64,000 nucleotides of DNA, from the NCBI RefSeq assembly GCF_019649055.1, contig NW_026570307.1, positions 496,001 to 560,000 on the forward strand, in the 5' to 3' direction. Positions 48,700 to 62,100 of the stretch are shown piece after piece (position 1 is the first letter of the stretch; every line of letters starts with the position of its first letter). This stretch comes from Paramacrobiotus metropolitanus. Lineage: Eukaryota > Tardigrada > Eutardigrada > Parachela > Macrobiotidae. The notes under the pieces are model-generated. The model saw only the letters and a program-made list of their open reading frames with translations. It was not told where the DNA came from and ran no database searches. The translations under genes and the position numbers were made by a program.

Positions 48700-49013
48700 C
48701 CACAGCTTGGCTTTGTTTGTTGTTTATTCTGGCGCTTGACAGAACACAATTGGGGGAATTCGGAATCTTTCATTGATATTTTCATTAATTAATGCCGGCG
48801 GTTCGCGGTATAAGTTACGAGTCTTTTTGTTTTTCATTCAAGAAACGATTATATTCAATCGCTTTTTGGTTGTTTTGCACACCAATGTTTTTCCAATAAT
48901 AAGTGCACGTAAACCAGAAGGCGGACAAAAATGACCTGAAGGAATCTGAATCACTTAAACAACACCAAGAAACCCGTACCTTATTTTGTCGTCGTAGCTG
49001 TTGTACCCCAGTG

Positions 49014-49383
49014 TGTATATATAAGGGGAAAAATGTGTCTAGCCGAACCAATCCCTTGTACTTCTGATGTAAGCCAGCTGGTGGTTTACGTTGTGGCTGC
49101 ACAGCGTTTTATGTACAGCGCCGCTATTAAGGCTGTGCGGCATTGACGGTACATGTGGTATTAGCTGCACCAGGCAGGTCCGGGCTATAAGCCTATAACA
49201 CAGTTTTAGCCTGTTTACCTGCAGTTGTACGAGTGCTGCTTACCTGTTATCAGTACCTGCAATCTTAATGGCAGCGCTTTACATAAAACACTGTCAAGCC
49301 ACAACGTAAACCACCAGCTGGCTTACATCAGAAGTACAAGGGATTGGTTCGGATAGACACATTTTTCCCCCTATATACTGTAT
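49014..49383. mobile_element. foldback/MITE-like element with long inverted repeats
   Basis: Left arm from about 49014 (TATATAAGGGGAAAAATGTG) to 49137 and right arm 49260-49383 are reverse complements. The outer 88 bp are nearly perfect. The inner 35 bp are more diverged (CGTTTTATGTACAGCG against the complement of CGCTTTACATAAAACACTG). The loop is about 120 bp with no open frame. This is the shape of a non-autonomous DNA transposon. A clear target-site duplication is not visible. It lies between the peptide gene's promoter and the 3' end of receptor cyclase B. Confidence 0.8.
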
Positions 49384-49921
49384 ACCATAATTACATATTC
49401 TGAGATCTGATTGTCCCTCTTAACATGTACGTACGGTACATATCGGCATCTGCGCGGTATACTCATGTCAGCGCCAGTTTGTGACAAATTAATATGTATC
49501 AGTTGAATAACTTATCAATAAGTTTCGTTTTCTATCTCACAATTCTTGCCGCTTACACTTCCTATATTCAGCATGCTTGTATAATTATTACCCAGTGGCG
49601 ATCCATTAAAATTTTACTTATAAATTATGGCAGTTATAAATTGACTGGGTTTCTTCGTTTTCTTTGATTTACCTATCTCCTATTGTGCTATCAGTAAATA
49701 AAATATAAGTGGCGTGCGGTAGGACTGCATATTAGGGTCGAAAAAATGTTACAAACTTAGCAGGAATAAAGAAAAATTGCAGCTAGTTAGAAATAAAAGT
49801 AATCAAAAAATTAACTGAACTTTTACGCTACGGAACTGACAAAATTTTGTGCTTTTTATGGAGTCGATGACCCAACTTTCGAGGTTAAGCTGGATCGCTT
49901 TAATTGAATGATGTCATAGGA

Positions 49922-52900
49922 TTATTTTCCCAGGAGCCAGTAGGTCACGAGTGTTCCTTTGCCCTGAAAATTGTACGGTATAAGAATTAGCGGATGCTCT
50001 GTTATAAGTTGGGGCTAATCGGGATGCTATGATTTAGGCGCGTAATAAAAAAGCTGACCTTTACGAACACTTCGCCCCTTTCGGTTATCCGGAAGCCACC
50101 GATACTTTCCAGTAAGGCTTTGCATTCAGCTGTTAACTGGATTTTCATGGCTAGAAAAATGGGCCATTTTTTACACAGTTATAACTTTTATAGGATTATA
50201 AAGTCAGTAGCTAAATCATACGATAAAAATGATGCAAACAGTCTACAGAGTACGTACGAATACTACAATGTAATTTAAATAATTTTTTTTAGAAATAAAA
50301 TACAGAAACACAACGTACGTTCTCCAGTCGATTCCATTCTCGATGCAACATTCACTGTATCGCCGAACCTAATGGAAATGATTTAAGGATGTTAGACTCA
50401 TTGTGAGAATTACTACGAATCTGAGAAAACTGCCGTAAGAAAATGATTGTTTCTTATTACTTATGTATGTTAACAATAAGCAAACTGCTTTTTTGGGCTT
50501 TCACAATTAGGAGACTCTTAATATTCAAACTGCTTACAGACAATAACGTGGCATCTTTAAGCCGACTATACCGGCAACGCATGGACCTACAAATAAAAGG
50601 TCATTGTCAGCTTTTTCTCATTAACGCCTTCGTGTGCCAGATGAACCTGAATTTAGCCCAATGCGAATCTGAGTGGCTTCCGTCGGTCGATGGGGAATTA
50701 CTAACGATCCGACACCATTGAGAATGGTCAAGGACATTGTAGCAATTTCCGCGGCATGCTTATTGCCATTCCGCACTGGCAAACCGGAAGCAACCTGCAG
50801 TCATATTTTATGCAGAGGAGATTTTTGAAGTTAAGTCAAAATTACTATTTCTTCTCAAGGCGACAGTGTGAAAAGACGCCAATTTGTTTACCATGTATGC
50901 ATCGCCAATAGTTTCCACTTTGTAAACGTCGTGCTTCTCGATGATACCATCGAAAAATGTGTATAAATTATTGAGTAAATTGACCACATCCATGGGGGAT
51001 GCGGTGGAAGATATTGTCGTGAAGCCGACAATGTCGCTAAAGTAAATTGTCACACTCTCATAGGCTTCCGGGTCGATGTGCTCGCCACGGGTTAATGCTG
51101 CTGCTACCGGTCTATAATGCATTTAGAGAACAATCAGAAAATGGTAACAAACAATTCGTGCAATATTTATATGATAATTGTGCGTATTATTTTTTTGAGT
51201 ACCGTTTTTTACTGTAATAATAAAAAAAATATTTTATAGTGTTTGTTGCGTAATAGTTTTCTTATCCAGGTGGTACCTAAAGTATATATAACTTAACCGC
51301 CTTAGCGCAGTTTAACTAACAGAAATGCTAAATAGCTAGCATGTTTTATCTTATTCGATGCGTGTCTGTCTAGGGTAAACTTTGCTTTCCATACTTAGGC
51401 AAGAGTTGGCACAAGAGCTGCTCGGAGCGATTTTTTTCATCCATAAACTGCTGCGTTTTCTCGGCGACTTTAACCTCCAAATCGGCCGCATACTGTTCCA
51501 TGCGGCGAAACAGTAGATCGACAATATTCTCGCCGAGGTCACCGACGATACGCCGCAGACGTTCCTTGATCTTGGCAAACGTCGGTCGTTCCAACGGGAT
51601 CTCCTCCCAACATTTCTCCATCAAATCATACAGTTCATTTGAGCAAGAAGCACGTGGAACACGCGGGCGTGTCGGGGGGATGTTTGCTTTGACAACCTAC
51701 CAGCGCAAAAGTGCAGACATTGTCGAATTATCTTCGTATACAAAGTGGTTTTTCGTTGTCACCTCTTCCAAAATTTCGCGTTCCGACAAATCTAGCGGCT
51801 CATTTGGCAGTTCAAACGGACCACTTCGTAGAATTATTTGCTGAAGAATTATGGCGAAGCTGTAGACGTCGCCTTTCTGCCGCAATCCAAAGCAAACTGA
51901 TTGTGATTACAGTTTTATAATGACAATGCGTAACCGATATCACGTCTTACTTGTGTGCCGGCTGCCGGCATAATTTGCCGGAGCAGTTCCGGAGCGCGCC
52001 ACAACAGCGGCTCATAATCCCGCTCGACATCCGCTTTTTTGAATGGCTGCAATTCCGCCGGTTTACGAAAACACGGTGTACCGTAATCGGAGATCTTCAG
52101 TGTGAAACGTGTATCCACCAGGCACACGTGGGAGTTGAGATGGCCGTGCGAGCCAATGGCCGTCGAGTGGAGGTGGGCCATACCCTGTAATTTTATTGCC
52201 GCGTTGGTTAGCCGCTATGTGATTCGTCGACTATATAGTTCTGCGTTAGCAATATGTGCGCACCGTGACGAGATCTTTGATGAGACTGTTTTTAAAACTC
52301 CAGTCCAGCTTGATGATTTCATTCTGTAGAATATTGGTCACCGATCCTTTTGAGCAAATTTCCTCAATGACGTATTCGCAGAGCTCATCTTTTATCGATA
52401 CACCAATCACTCGCTGAAGATTCGGATGAGCAACGGTTTTTATCTGTACAGACACAGTTCATAATATTACAGTATATACATCCAATATTTTCGCTGCCAT
52501 TATAACCAAGGTAAAAAATATTTATAGCATTTGCCTTACCAAGGTCATGCAAGCAGCCACATCCGCACCGGGTGGCTTGGCTACGTCTGTGACGGGAATG
52601 AGCGACACCGTGGCGCCTTTGTACGATGCGACAATTTGGTCCGTCATCATGCCGCTGGCATTGAAGGAAGAACCTTTTGTGGAATGACTCGTCTGCAATA
52701 CAAAGCGTATGACCATTTTGCAAAATTTGTTCTTTCTTATTATGTCTCCACAACAAACAGGAGAAAACGTGCAAGATATCGCCATATATTTCTTCAGAAA
52801 AATCATAGGTACTTGTACACGTGTGTAAAAAGGTATAAAATTACCAGAGTTTTCTTTGACGTGTTTGAGCTTCCTGTGCGCTTTTGAAGGACATTTACTT

Positions 52901-55900
52901 CGTCTGTGTTGATCTTCCACCAATTTGGATCGTAATCCTTTCTCATCCGCCTGTTTACGGAAACACGTTCTGGTGTTTACGTTGTATAAGGCGACGACGA
53001 AATACTTAATTTGTTTATAAACCGCAAGCGAGACAAAAATTGACCATGGTTGATGAGAAGAAATATATTGAAAGATTTAAAACCAAATATAGTCATGAAC
53101 GTCTCTGGAATAATATGTACAAATTCTAGCTAAAGTCACCCAACGCGTAGTAAAAAATGAACCCGGTAGAGCAAACGAATCAACGCACCGCAGACGAAGG
53201 AATGCAAAAACACCGGCCGTCACCAGACCGGTCAGCACCAGGATCGGTACAACCACCGCGGCCGCCACCGCTCCTTTGGGCAGACTCCGGTCCACACACT
53301 TCTCATCGCTGAAGCCACACACCGGCTCATCCGGTGGTAGACGTCCATTCCACGTGCGCCAGTGCCAGTCTTTCACGGTACGAAACGTCCGGTTCCCATC
53401 CAGTTCCTGCATGTAGCGGTACTCCATTATAACCTATATCAAGTGCTGGCTTATTCCGAAAGGTCACCACGTGTGGTATGCGTACGTCGGTTTCACTGCG
53501 AAATTGGACCTCAAATTTGCCCGTGTCGCCGTTGAAGGACTTCATCTCGAACTCGCGATCCCGCTCACCGTCGTCACCGATCCGGATGCGGCCGCCGATG
53601 CCCAAATAGTCCCAGCGCGGATCGGTGATGCGGCTGGCTATTAGACTGCCGTTGGTGTAATCCAGCTTGGCCTTGATCATCAGGGCCACTTCTTGGGCGT
53701 AAACGATAATAGCTTCGTAAAAGCCCGTCAAAACCGGATCTATCTAGATATGAGGAATACGAAGATGATAGATAGTACGTACTCGTATATTAGCAAAGAA
53801 ACAGTGTAAATAAAAAAGCAAAAATACAGTAAGCAATTACAAGGAAGTGGATACAATTTAGTAAAGCATACGATATTACTTTTATATTTTCAGACGAATC
53901 TTACCCTTTCCATTGGTTCAAAGGAATAATTATATTTTGTTTTGGCCAAATGTTTGACCTTTGTTTCGAAATTGTCTTCATTTGCATTGTCCGTTTGCTG
54001 GTACAGCGATATAATCAGCAGGCAGTTAAAGGCGTCGGTGGCAATCTATACGTTCAAAGCCAAAGATCAGAACATGCTAAGATTGTTGGCAACCACGATA
54101 ATCAGGATGCATTTTTTTATTACGTCGCAATTTTTCTAGCAGTTTAATATTGCTTTAATACGCCAACGCCCAGTATTATTTCTGAATATTGTCACTGTTC
54201 AATTGGAGTGAGATGTCGGACGGAAATGGTCTCAGTGTTTCTCTTACCGTATCGTACCGATCGCCCACACTCGCCCGAATTTTTCCCCACCAACTCAGTT
54301 CGTACAGTTCGACGGCAATGAACACCTGCATAATCAGTAAATGATTAGCATGGGCATTCAACACTAAAACGGCAAGATTTTTGTTTCATTTTTCTTATTT
54401 CACCAGTTGTAATTTTGTCGAATTACGAGGACGAGGGAACATTTCTATCTCCAGTAAATTAATTAAGGTTGTTATAACTAAAATACAGATAGCAAACCTG
54501 ACTTACGTATTGTCCAGTGGTAAGGCCCATACCCTGCGCTGCAACCTAATTCACCGAACAAAATTTAAAATATGTTCGTAACTACCGTAGTCGAAATCTT
54601 TACTACGATCTGCTGACTTCGGTCCCACATACACCGTACACTTTGAAAATTAATCTCGTAACACATTTAGTAGAATGTGATTAAGAACTACGAGTACAAC
54701 AGAAAAATATCCACTCACCATTATTTGACGGACGATTGTTCCATTGGTTAACAATACAATTACTACAAGTACAAAGCACAAAATTTAAACAGCGTTATTC
54801 GTTAGTGACTTACGTACCATTAGCAGCATTCTAATCGTAAGTGAGCCGTGACTCGTGAGCATATATAAAGCTCTATTAAAGTTACAATACAATGCACAGT
54901 GCAGAACATAACGCAAAATATGCATTTTTCAGTTAACAGCGCCAGTATTTAATTCAAATAAATATTAAAAAAATTGTATTGCCTGAATTTATTCGTGGAA
55001 AAATCACATCGTAACTAAGCTGATTCCCAGAATTCAAAACATGAGAATTCGCGCACTTGTTTTGATTTCTGTACGAGAAGTATTCATACTTTATTAGTAA
55101 TACACGAGGCGGTAGAAGGCAACCCCGGAATCCTGTCTGGCTCCCGACAGCCCCTCTAACTACAATCTGACCTGACATTAAGTGGTCTTTGATCTCATTT
55201 ACTTACACCAATGTACTCGTATGTTGACATACGCGTAAAATACTTACGTAAACGTACGCTGAGAACGCTTTAAATCCGGCTCGCGTATACGTAGAATATT
55301 TATTTAGTTAATGCACGCAATACAAAAGTCATACCTCGTGATACGTCATTGGCACGATTGAGTAACTGCTCATAAACACTTCTGGTGGCCCCTTTGGAGA
55401 AAAAGGGGATTTCTAGGGTGTTGGCAAAAATCTCCGCGTTATTACTGCGGAAATGCCGCATTGTGAAGGTGGACAATGTGGTGTAGAAGGAATTAGAGTC
55501 GTCCCGCAGAATGGAGACGTGCTTGTAATTGTAGGTCTCCATGAAGATCCGCAGGAACTGGCAGATGTCCCCGAAACCGAAAGGCACACGGGCCAGCAAG
55601 GGAAATGTGTTGACTTCGTCGTCCGTTGACAGCGAGGTCACACCGGCTGCTGGTATACCCAGGATCGGGACGTTAATGCTGTGTGCGATGCCGTACAGTG
55701 CGGTTGCAGATGTGGGACAAGCTGAATAATTGAACGTTAAATAATAGTTGAACTTTTGTCATTTATTCATGTTTTTAAAGTAATAATTTAAAGCACCAGT
55801 AAGTTCAGCATTGCTTAAACGAAATTCGTTTCGGTGCAGAAAGAACAGCTGTGAAAAAAACTCGTATATATGAGTGTCTGCCTATAAAGTAACTCGATTA

Positions 55901-56973
55901 TGGCTGCATCCACTTGGTTAGTCAGTTCAATTTGACATGGTGTGCGCACCTACGCTATGACCTGTGCGCGGATATTAATAATTACATAAAATTACATTAC
56001 ACCTTAATACCACCTAATCAGGATTGGACGCCACCTGGTTTTGTAGCAGATTCATAACACATGATATGAAAAGGAGCATCCACATTGGTGCAGTATTACG
56101 TTTCGTGAAATAATTGTATAATCTTCAGCAAGCGCAGCCCTGCTTACGTACAACAAATTTAGTGATTTAAATTAATTAACATGAAGTATAAAACATGGCA
56201 CATGGACGCTCTGTTTCTCCAAATCCTGAATGACATGCAGCATAATAGGTACATAATTTATCGAAGTTTAATCATTGCCCACGTAACTCGACATAGCTTG
56301 ACAGCGTATCCCATTAATCAGAAAAATGTTCTGGATAAGCTTTGCAGCTCTGCTACTTGTAACGGCTATAATTAGGAGCTCTCTGAGGTAGGGTTTAAAC
56401 TAACAACCAAAATGTTTTCGTAGATCGCATAGTGTATTTTAGACTTGTAATTCTGCTTCTTTGCAAAAATTAAATCACTACGGTATTTATAAATTTAACT
56501 GAACGGAAAACTAACGGTTGACGATTCAGGTACGCCAGATGAATTAATAATACCAGCTTATTTTATGAATATCTGTCATAAAGCAAATTTTAACATGAAA
56601 ATTAATATAAGAAGAAAAATCGGCACGTTGCTTACTTACATACACCAAGAAACGACAAGCAGTTTGTACCACTCCGTATCAGTTCCATGACATTAGATAC
56701 AACCGTATACTGCAGCTGCGTACACGATGGTCCGGCAGTCTGATTAATAATTTGCAGTTTTAAATCGCCCGGCAAAACCGCAAAAGAATTAACCTGTTCC
56801 ATAGCTAAATCAATCACCGCCGCCGCTCTGATATTCGAAAAATAATAGGAATCATCCTCTGTTACCAGGCACATCGTCAGATTTTCAGGTTTAGCTATTC
56901 TAACGTTCAAAAATACAAAAACTAAAGTGCTTCTAACATACAATAATTTGCTACAATATCTTAAGAGATGCAT
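49922..56973 (-). CDS. receptor guanylyl cyclase B (membrane, natriuretic-peptide-receptor type)
   Basis: Complete receptor that makes cGMP at the plasma membrane. Twenty minus-strand exons close to 1,069 residues: 56973-56646, 55721-55335, 54762-54719, 54545-54507, 54325-54248, 54045-53905, 53743-53486, 53433-53189, 52950-52845, 52692-52540, 52443-52264, 52184-51951, 51876-51763, 51696-51395, 51111-50892, 50794-50647, 50586-50538, 50368-50319, 50150-50059, 49963-49922. Signal peptide, ANF-type ligand domain ([24 protein letters not shown]), TM in exon 8 ([20 protein letters not shown]), pseudokinase (HGHLNS for HRDLKxxN, DYG for DFG), dimerising coiled coil ([17 protein letters not shown]), cyclase. 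Both metal Asp are present ([15 protein letters not shown]) and the catalytic motif [11 protein letters not shown] is intact, so it should be active. The exon 7 donor is uncertain: GAC|GTACGC at 53486 is used here; GAG|GTCCAA 24 bases earlier aligns better with cyclase A but is a poor donor. Confidence 0.93.
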
Positions 56974-58521
56974 GATTTAACTAAGTAAAAATATTCGACC
57001 GGTGCGGGACGAATGTGATAGCGCACCGGAGCGGAAGATGTTCGGATTGTGCCTCTTGGCTGTCAAATACACAATTACCGGCGCCATAGTATCCCACCCC
57101 TGCGATCGATAACAATGATCAAGGGAACGCTGCACAGTGGACGGTTGACTGTGTAGTGTGAAAACGTGCCGGAAATAAAGACTCTGATCCTGTTGCCCTT
57201 CAGGGAATATACGTCGGTGATAATTGATCGCGATAATTAAAACGTACGGTGCGCTGCAGATTCTTTCAAGTTTATCACGACCGGCTGCTTGTTGCGAGTG
57301 CGTGTACCTTGAAGGAGCATGCCGAATCAAATAATTAATTACAACATGAAGTATGGACCACCGTTTTCCGCTACAAGATGGTGTTAGCATTAAAAAAGCT
57401 TTTTAAAATTCCGATAGCAAGGTAAAGAACGCTTTCTTCCTTCGGTTAGGCTTTTCTGTAACAAGCCGTCAATGGAAAAACGGGTCTGACGTACTCTCGT
57501 TAAAAATACTGCGTTATACGCAATAAGATGCTGTGACTAATGTGATGCTTTAATAAAATTCATTTTTAGCATGCAAAATTTGTCTATCGCACATTGTACT
57601 CGCCTATATAAACAAATTTGGCAGACAATCTAACTGCAAATAATGATCCTTAAATCATTCTTATATTGATGATCTGACTTAGCATTTTCAAACGAAATTT
57701 TATTGTGAGCTACTAAAAATAATGTTAAATGTTCCGCTAATGTAAATAATGCACGATAAATAAAACTCTGACGACTAAATAAGTGAAAATTAATATACGA
57801 TGCCTTTTTTAACTGCTCAGCCGCAGGCCCGCAGGTGACAGAAATAAGTTACGCATATGTCGCACGTGTAATCATATATCTATTAGTGTAAATGCACCCG
57901 GCCTTCAGTTTCAGTGTCGTTCTCTTCCCGACCACAATTATACCGTTACGTTTAACATGGGACCAAGATCTATACCGAGTTTACGTTCCCAAAGTGGCCG
58001 TATGCCGCTACAATACCTCAGGGAAATTCCAATAGTATCAACAATTTCATATGCATAACACAACAAAAACATCCGGTTATGGCAATTACTCCATCTCGTA
58101 AATTATGCAACGGTGGGCCCAACATAATGTTTCGAGCCGGAATATCGACCGGGTCGGGTTGACCGTCAACGTGTGTTAATTCGTTCGGGCAAAATGACCC
58201 TGGATCCAGTCATCCATCCAGGGTACGTGTTCGCAGTTACCAGGTTGGCGACGTTCAAATGTGTTCCAGTTTTGCGTTCTTTGATATATATTCGCTTTAA
58301 GTTTACGTGGTCAAGGTAATTCAGCGCAAATTCAAAAGCACTTTGTGACTACAGCATTAATTATTTAGCATCTTTAATCACTTTGCAAATTATAAAGGTC
58401 TGGAAGTACATACTTTTTCACACCACATTTTTTTTTCGCTTGATACTGCTTTTTATTTGGCGGTATACAAAACTCACACTATTTTTCTATCTTAATAAAG
58501 ATGTATACTTAATCCACAGCC
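56974..58521. other. intergenic spacer upstream of receptor cyclase B
   Basis: Contains the promoter of cyclase B. A 137-codon minus-strand open frame at 56977-57390 is GC-richer than its surroundings but has no recognisable domain and no splice support. I could not tell whether it is an exon of an unknown gene, part of a long 5' UTR, or chance. No TATA box is obvious. Confidence 0.4.
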
Positions 58522-58797
58522 TCAACCGACAACAGAAATAGACGGTCTAATTCTACAGAACATCTCATCTAAATTAGCCGATGCTGGTGCTGTTCCCATG
58601 ACGGAGGCCGCATTCCCGCGTTGAATTTCAATGCTGAACCGCTGGCGCAGATACTCAATCGCCCGTATCTCGCCCGTTTCTTTGCGTATCATCTGCCCGA
58701 GCTCGGTGACCATGCGAGAGGCGTCTGGTCCCAAAGGTCCGAGTGTTTCGATGCCTACTGCACGGAATATGTAGTCCGGTGTGATGTCACGATACAC
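58522..58797 (-). mobile_element. reverse-transcriptase C-terminal remnant of a retroelement
   Basis: About 90 residues match the C-terminal end seen in many retroelement reverse transcriptases of aquatic invertebrates (FRAVGIETLGPLGPDAS, IQRGNAASVMGT). The rest of the element is absent, so this is a fossil fragment. A non-LTR element is most likely, but the class cannot be fixed from this piece. Confidence 0.6.
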
Positions 58798-59145
58798 ACC
58801 ACATTTGTATTACTTAAAACATTTTACACTTACCAGTAATTTCACACGCTTATTGAATGTGTTTTTTGTCAATTTTTGATGTGTGTACATGATTGCTCTA
58901 AATACCAGTAGCATTTGAACTACAGTGCATTGGAAGCACCAGAACCAGCGTCGTCGGTCACCTGTCATGTGCGTAATACCTTCGCATATTTATCGTTTTT
59001 TCTTCACTGCGCTCGTCGTCACGACAAGGCATATTCTGCGTGATTTAAATGCAAGTTTGCGCACCCAGGGAATCCTTTGCACATTCCTATCCCCTTTGTT
59101 TAGAACTAACAAGTAAATAAGCGAACATAAAGAATAAAATACGGC
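58798..59145. other. 3' spacer of receptor cyclase C
   Basis: Short spacer between the retroelement remnant and the stop codon of cyclase C. Presumably 3' UTR. Nothing else seen. Confidence 0.4.
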
Positions 59146-62100
59146 CTAGTAGGTGGACTTTCCCAGCAGCCAATACGTCGTCATCAGACCTTTTCCCTAT
59201 AGAAACGCAAAAGAGGATTCAAGCACGAGCACTTCTAAAATTTAAAGGAAATTTCTCAGCCTTAGCGTTCAAGTTGCAGCGTGTTACTAATGCACACTGC
59301 CTTACTTTGATGGCCACTTCTCCACGTTCGGCCATTAGAAAATTACCGATTCCCAGTAACAGCTGCCTGGTTTCATGGGATATCTGAATTTTCATTGCTA
59401 AAAATTAAAATAATTTGGATAAACGCCGTGAGTTAACTATAATTGAGATGATAATATGGCGATATACCGTTCTCTTCACTACTTTTATAAATGACGCAGG
59501 TATAACGTTATTGGACACCGTACGAGTGTAACGTTACCGAATGTTTTAATTTTTTATATAATTGCAATCTGGATATCTTGCTGCTTATTTGCTGTTGCAC
59601 TCGTGTAACAAAAACTTAATCAGCACTAGTCGTTTACGAGTTACCTATCAGATCTAGAAAGAATTTTTCATCCGATGGCTGTTAATAAGCAAATCTCAGT
59701 GATAATAATTCAAAACCCAATAACAGTATAATTAAGTCAAATATGCGTTACCTTCTCCCGTGGACTCCATCCTGGATGCCACATTAACAGTGTCTCCAAA
59801 TCTACAGCGACATGATAATTGCGCAATCTGTTATCACTGTCTGGAACTTTATTATGGTACTCATACACCAGAATTTAGGGGATACATGAAAACGTTTGCA
59901 GCGAGCTAAATAAAAAACTGTATACGATAAAATCCTCTTGTGCCATACAAATACTGCATACTGTAGGTACGAATATTATACAGTCAGCAATATACGTCAA
60001 AGGTCACTTACAAACAGTATCGAGGCATTTTTGTACCAACTATTCCAGCAACACAGGGACCTGTGGAAGGAGAAAAGAAATGAAAAATTACTGTTTCATA
60101 TTCAAAAACCTTTTTTTCCAGCTAACATAGAATTAAATTAAACTACCAAAAGACTACGAGTACACACTACACAGTACACACTGAGTGGGAACTGCGATTC
60201 TGCTGTCTACGGGCGCACCTGAGTTAATTCCTGACCGAATCTGTATGTGTTCTGTAGGCTGGTGTGGAACAAAAAACTTTTTAATCCCTTCCACCAGATC
60301 TAGAGCCATGCAGGAGATTTCCACAACATGTTTATTTCCATTTCTTATCGGTAATCCAGATGATACCTAAGCATTTTTGTACAAAAACGTTGATCAACTT
60401 ATGTATTAAAAAATGGCGCACAGTACAGATACTATGTAATTGTAAGATATCCTGATAATTAATTTACAAATGTTGTTTCTTTTCTGCATTTGTTATTACA
60501 CTTACCATGTAACTATCGCCGATCGTCTCCACTTTGTACACATCATACTTTTCCAGCACTCCATCAAAAAATGTGTACAGGCTATTTAAAAGGTCAACAA
60601 CACTCATGGGTGTTCCTTTGGAAGCAATGGTTGTAAAACCAACGATATCGCTAAAAAAGATGGTCACACAGTCGAAGGTTTCCGGTTCCACGGATTGACC
60701 TTTAGTCAGCGCCGCCGCAACGGACCTGTCAAAGTAAGAAAGTACTAACTGTTTCGCTCATTAAATATATTAAGGAGATATAGCAATGACGTACAGTAAA
60801 AAAGTGAATTAAAGGTCATAGGTAATAAAATCAGTCAACAAAAATATTCTTATATATAGACTTATACTGACATTTCAAAACTGAAATTTTGCTATGTTAC
60901 TACGGGTATATCAGCTGCACAACTTATTAAGGATCGTATATTCAGCATAGATCCGGCTCTCACTTGGGCAGCAGCTGGCTCAACAAATGTTCTGAACGGG
61001 TCTTTTCTTCCATAAACTGCTGCGTTTGCTCGGCCACTTTTTGCTCCAAATCGCCCGCATACTGTTCCATGCGGCGCAGTAACAGATCTACGAGATTATC
61101 GCCAATTTTGCCGATTACGCGGACAAGGCGTTCTTTGATTTTCGCAAAGGTTGGTCGCTCCACGGGCACCTCTTCCCAGCAGCGTTCCATCAGGTCATAT
61201 AATTCATTGGAGCAGGCTGATCGTGGGACACGCGGACGAACCGGAGGAATATTAGCAGCGATGACCTTTAGAACGCACAGATACCGAACACTTTAGTACT
61301 TGCAGAACATAAACAGTTTTTTCAAGTTTTTTTCAAACTAGGGTGTCCAATAAGATAATTGTATAAATAAAATATTTGCTTTATGTTTTAGCCATGAGAG
61401 TTTTTAAATTGCAAAATCTGTGAAGGGGAGTAACCGTCGATCTGAATACCTCTTGAACAATTTCTTTATCTGAAAGTTCTAAGGGATCATCCGGAAGCTC
61501 AAATGGTCCACTACGCAAAATAATTTGCTGCAGGATTATTGCAAAACTGTACACATCGCCTTTCTGAAACGAAAATCGCGACGTAATCTATTGTACGAAT
61601 ATAAAGAGAGATTCAACAATGCCGAATGTTTTAGCGCAGATGTGCGTAATAACTTAGTAGTAACGGCATGTACATTCTCTGTAAGTGTTCACACCTGAGT
61701 GCCCTTTGGTGGCATCGTTTGGCGCAACAACTCCGGAGCTCGCCATAATAGCATACTGTAGTCCCGATCCGTTTCGCCGGGCTTGGGCGCGGGAAAAATT
61801 TTCGGATTCCGAAAGTATGGAAGACCGTAATCGGAGATTTTCAATGTAAATCGCGTGTCAATCAGACAAGCATAAGAATTTAGATCTCCGTGTGACACAA
61901 CATTAGTGGAATGGAGATAAGTCATTCCCTATATGAATATGGTTAACTATACTTTTCTTGGAGATTTGATAAAGTTTGATGCAAATGGTGCCCGTATTGT
62001 TACGTGCACTCACATAAACAATATCCCTGATCAAGGAATTCTTGAAAAACCAGTCTAGTTTAATCAGCTCATTTTCCAAGACATCCGCCAAGCATCCTTT

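Noticed and set aside
56977-57390. 137-codon minus-strand frame upstream of cyclase B
   Set aside because: No recognised domain, no splice sites linking it to exon 1 of cyclase B, and an in-frame stop before that exon. Reported only as part of the spacer.
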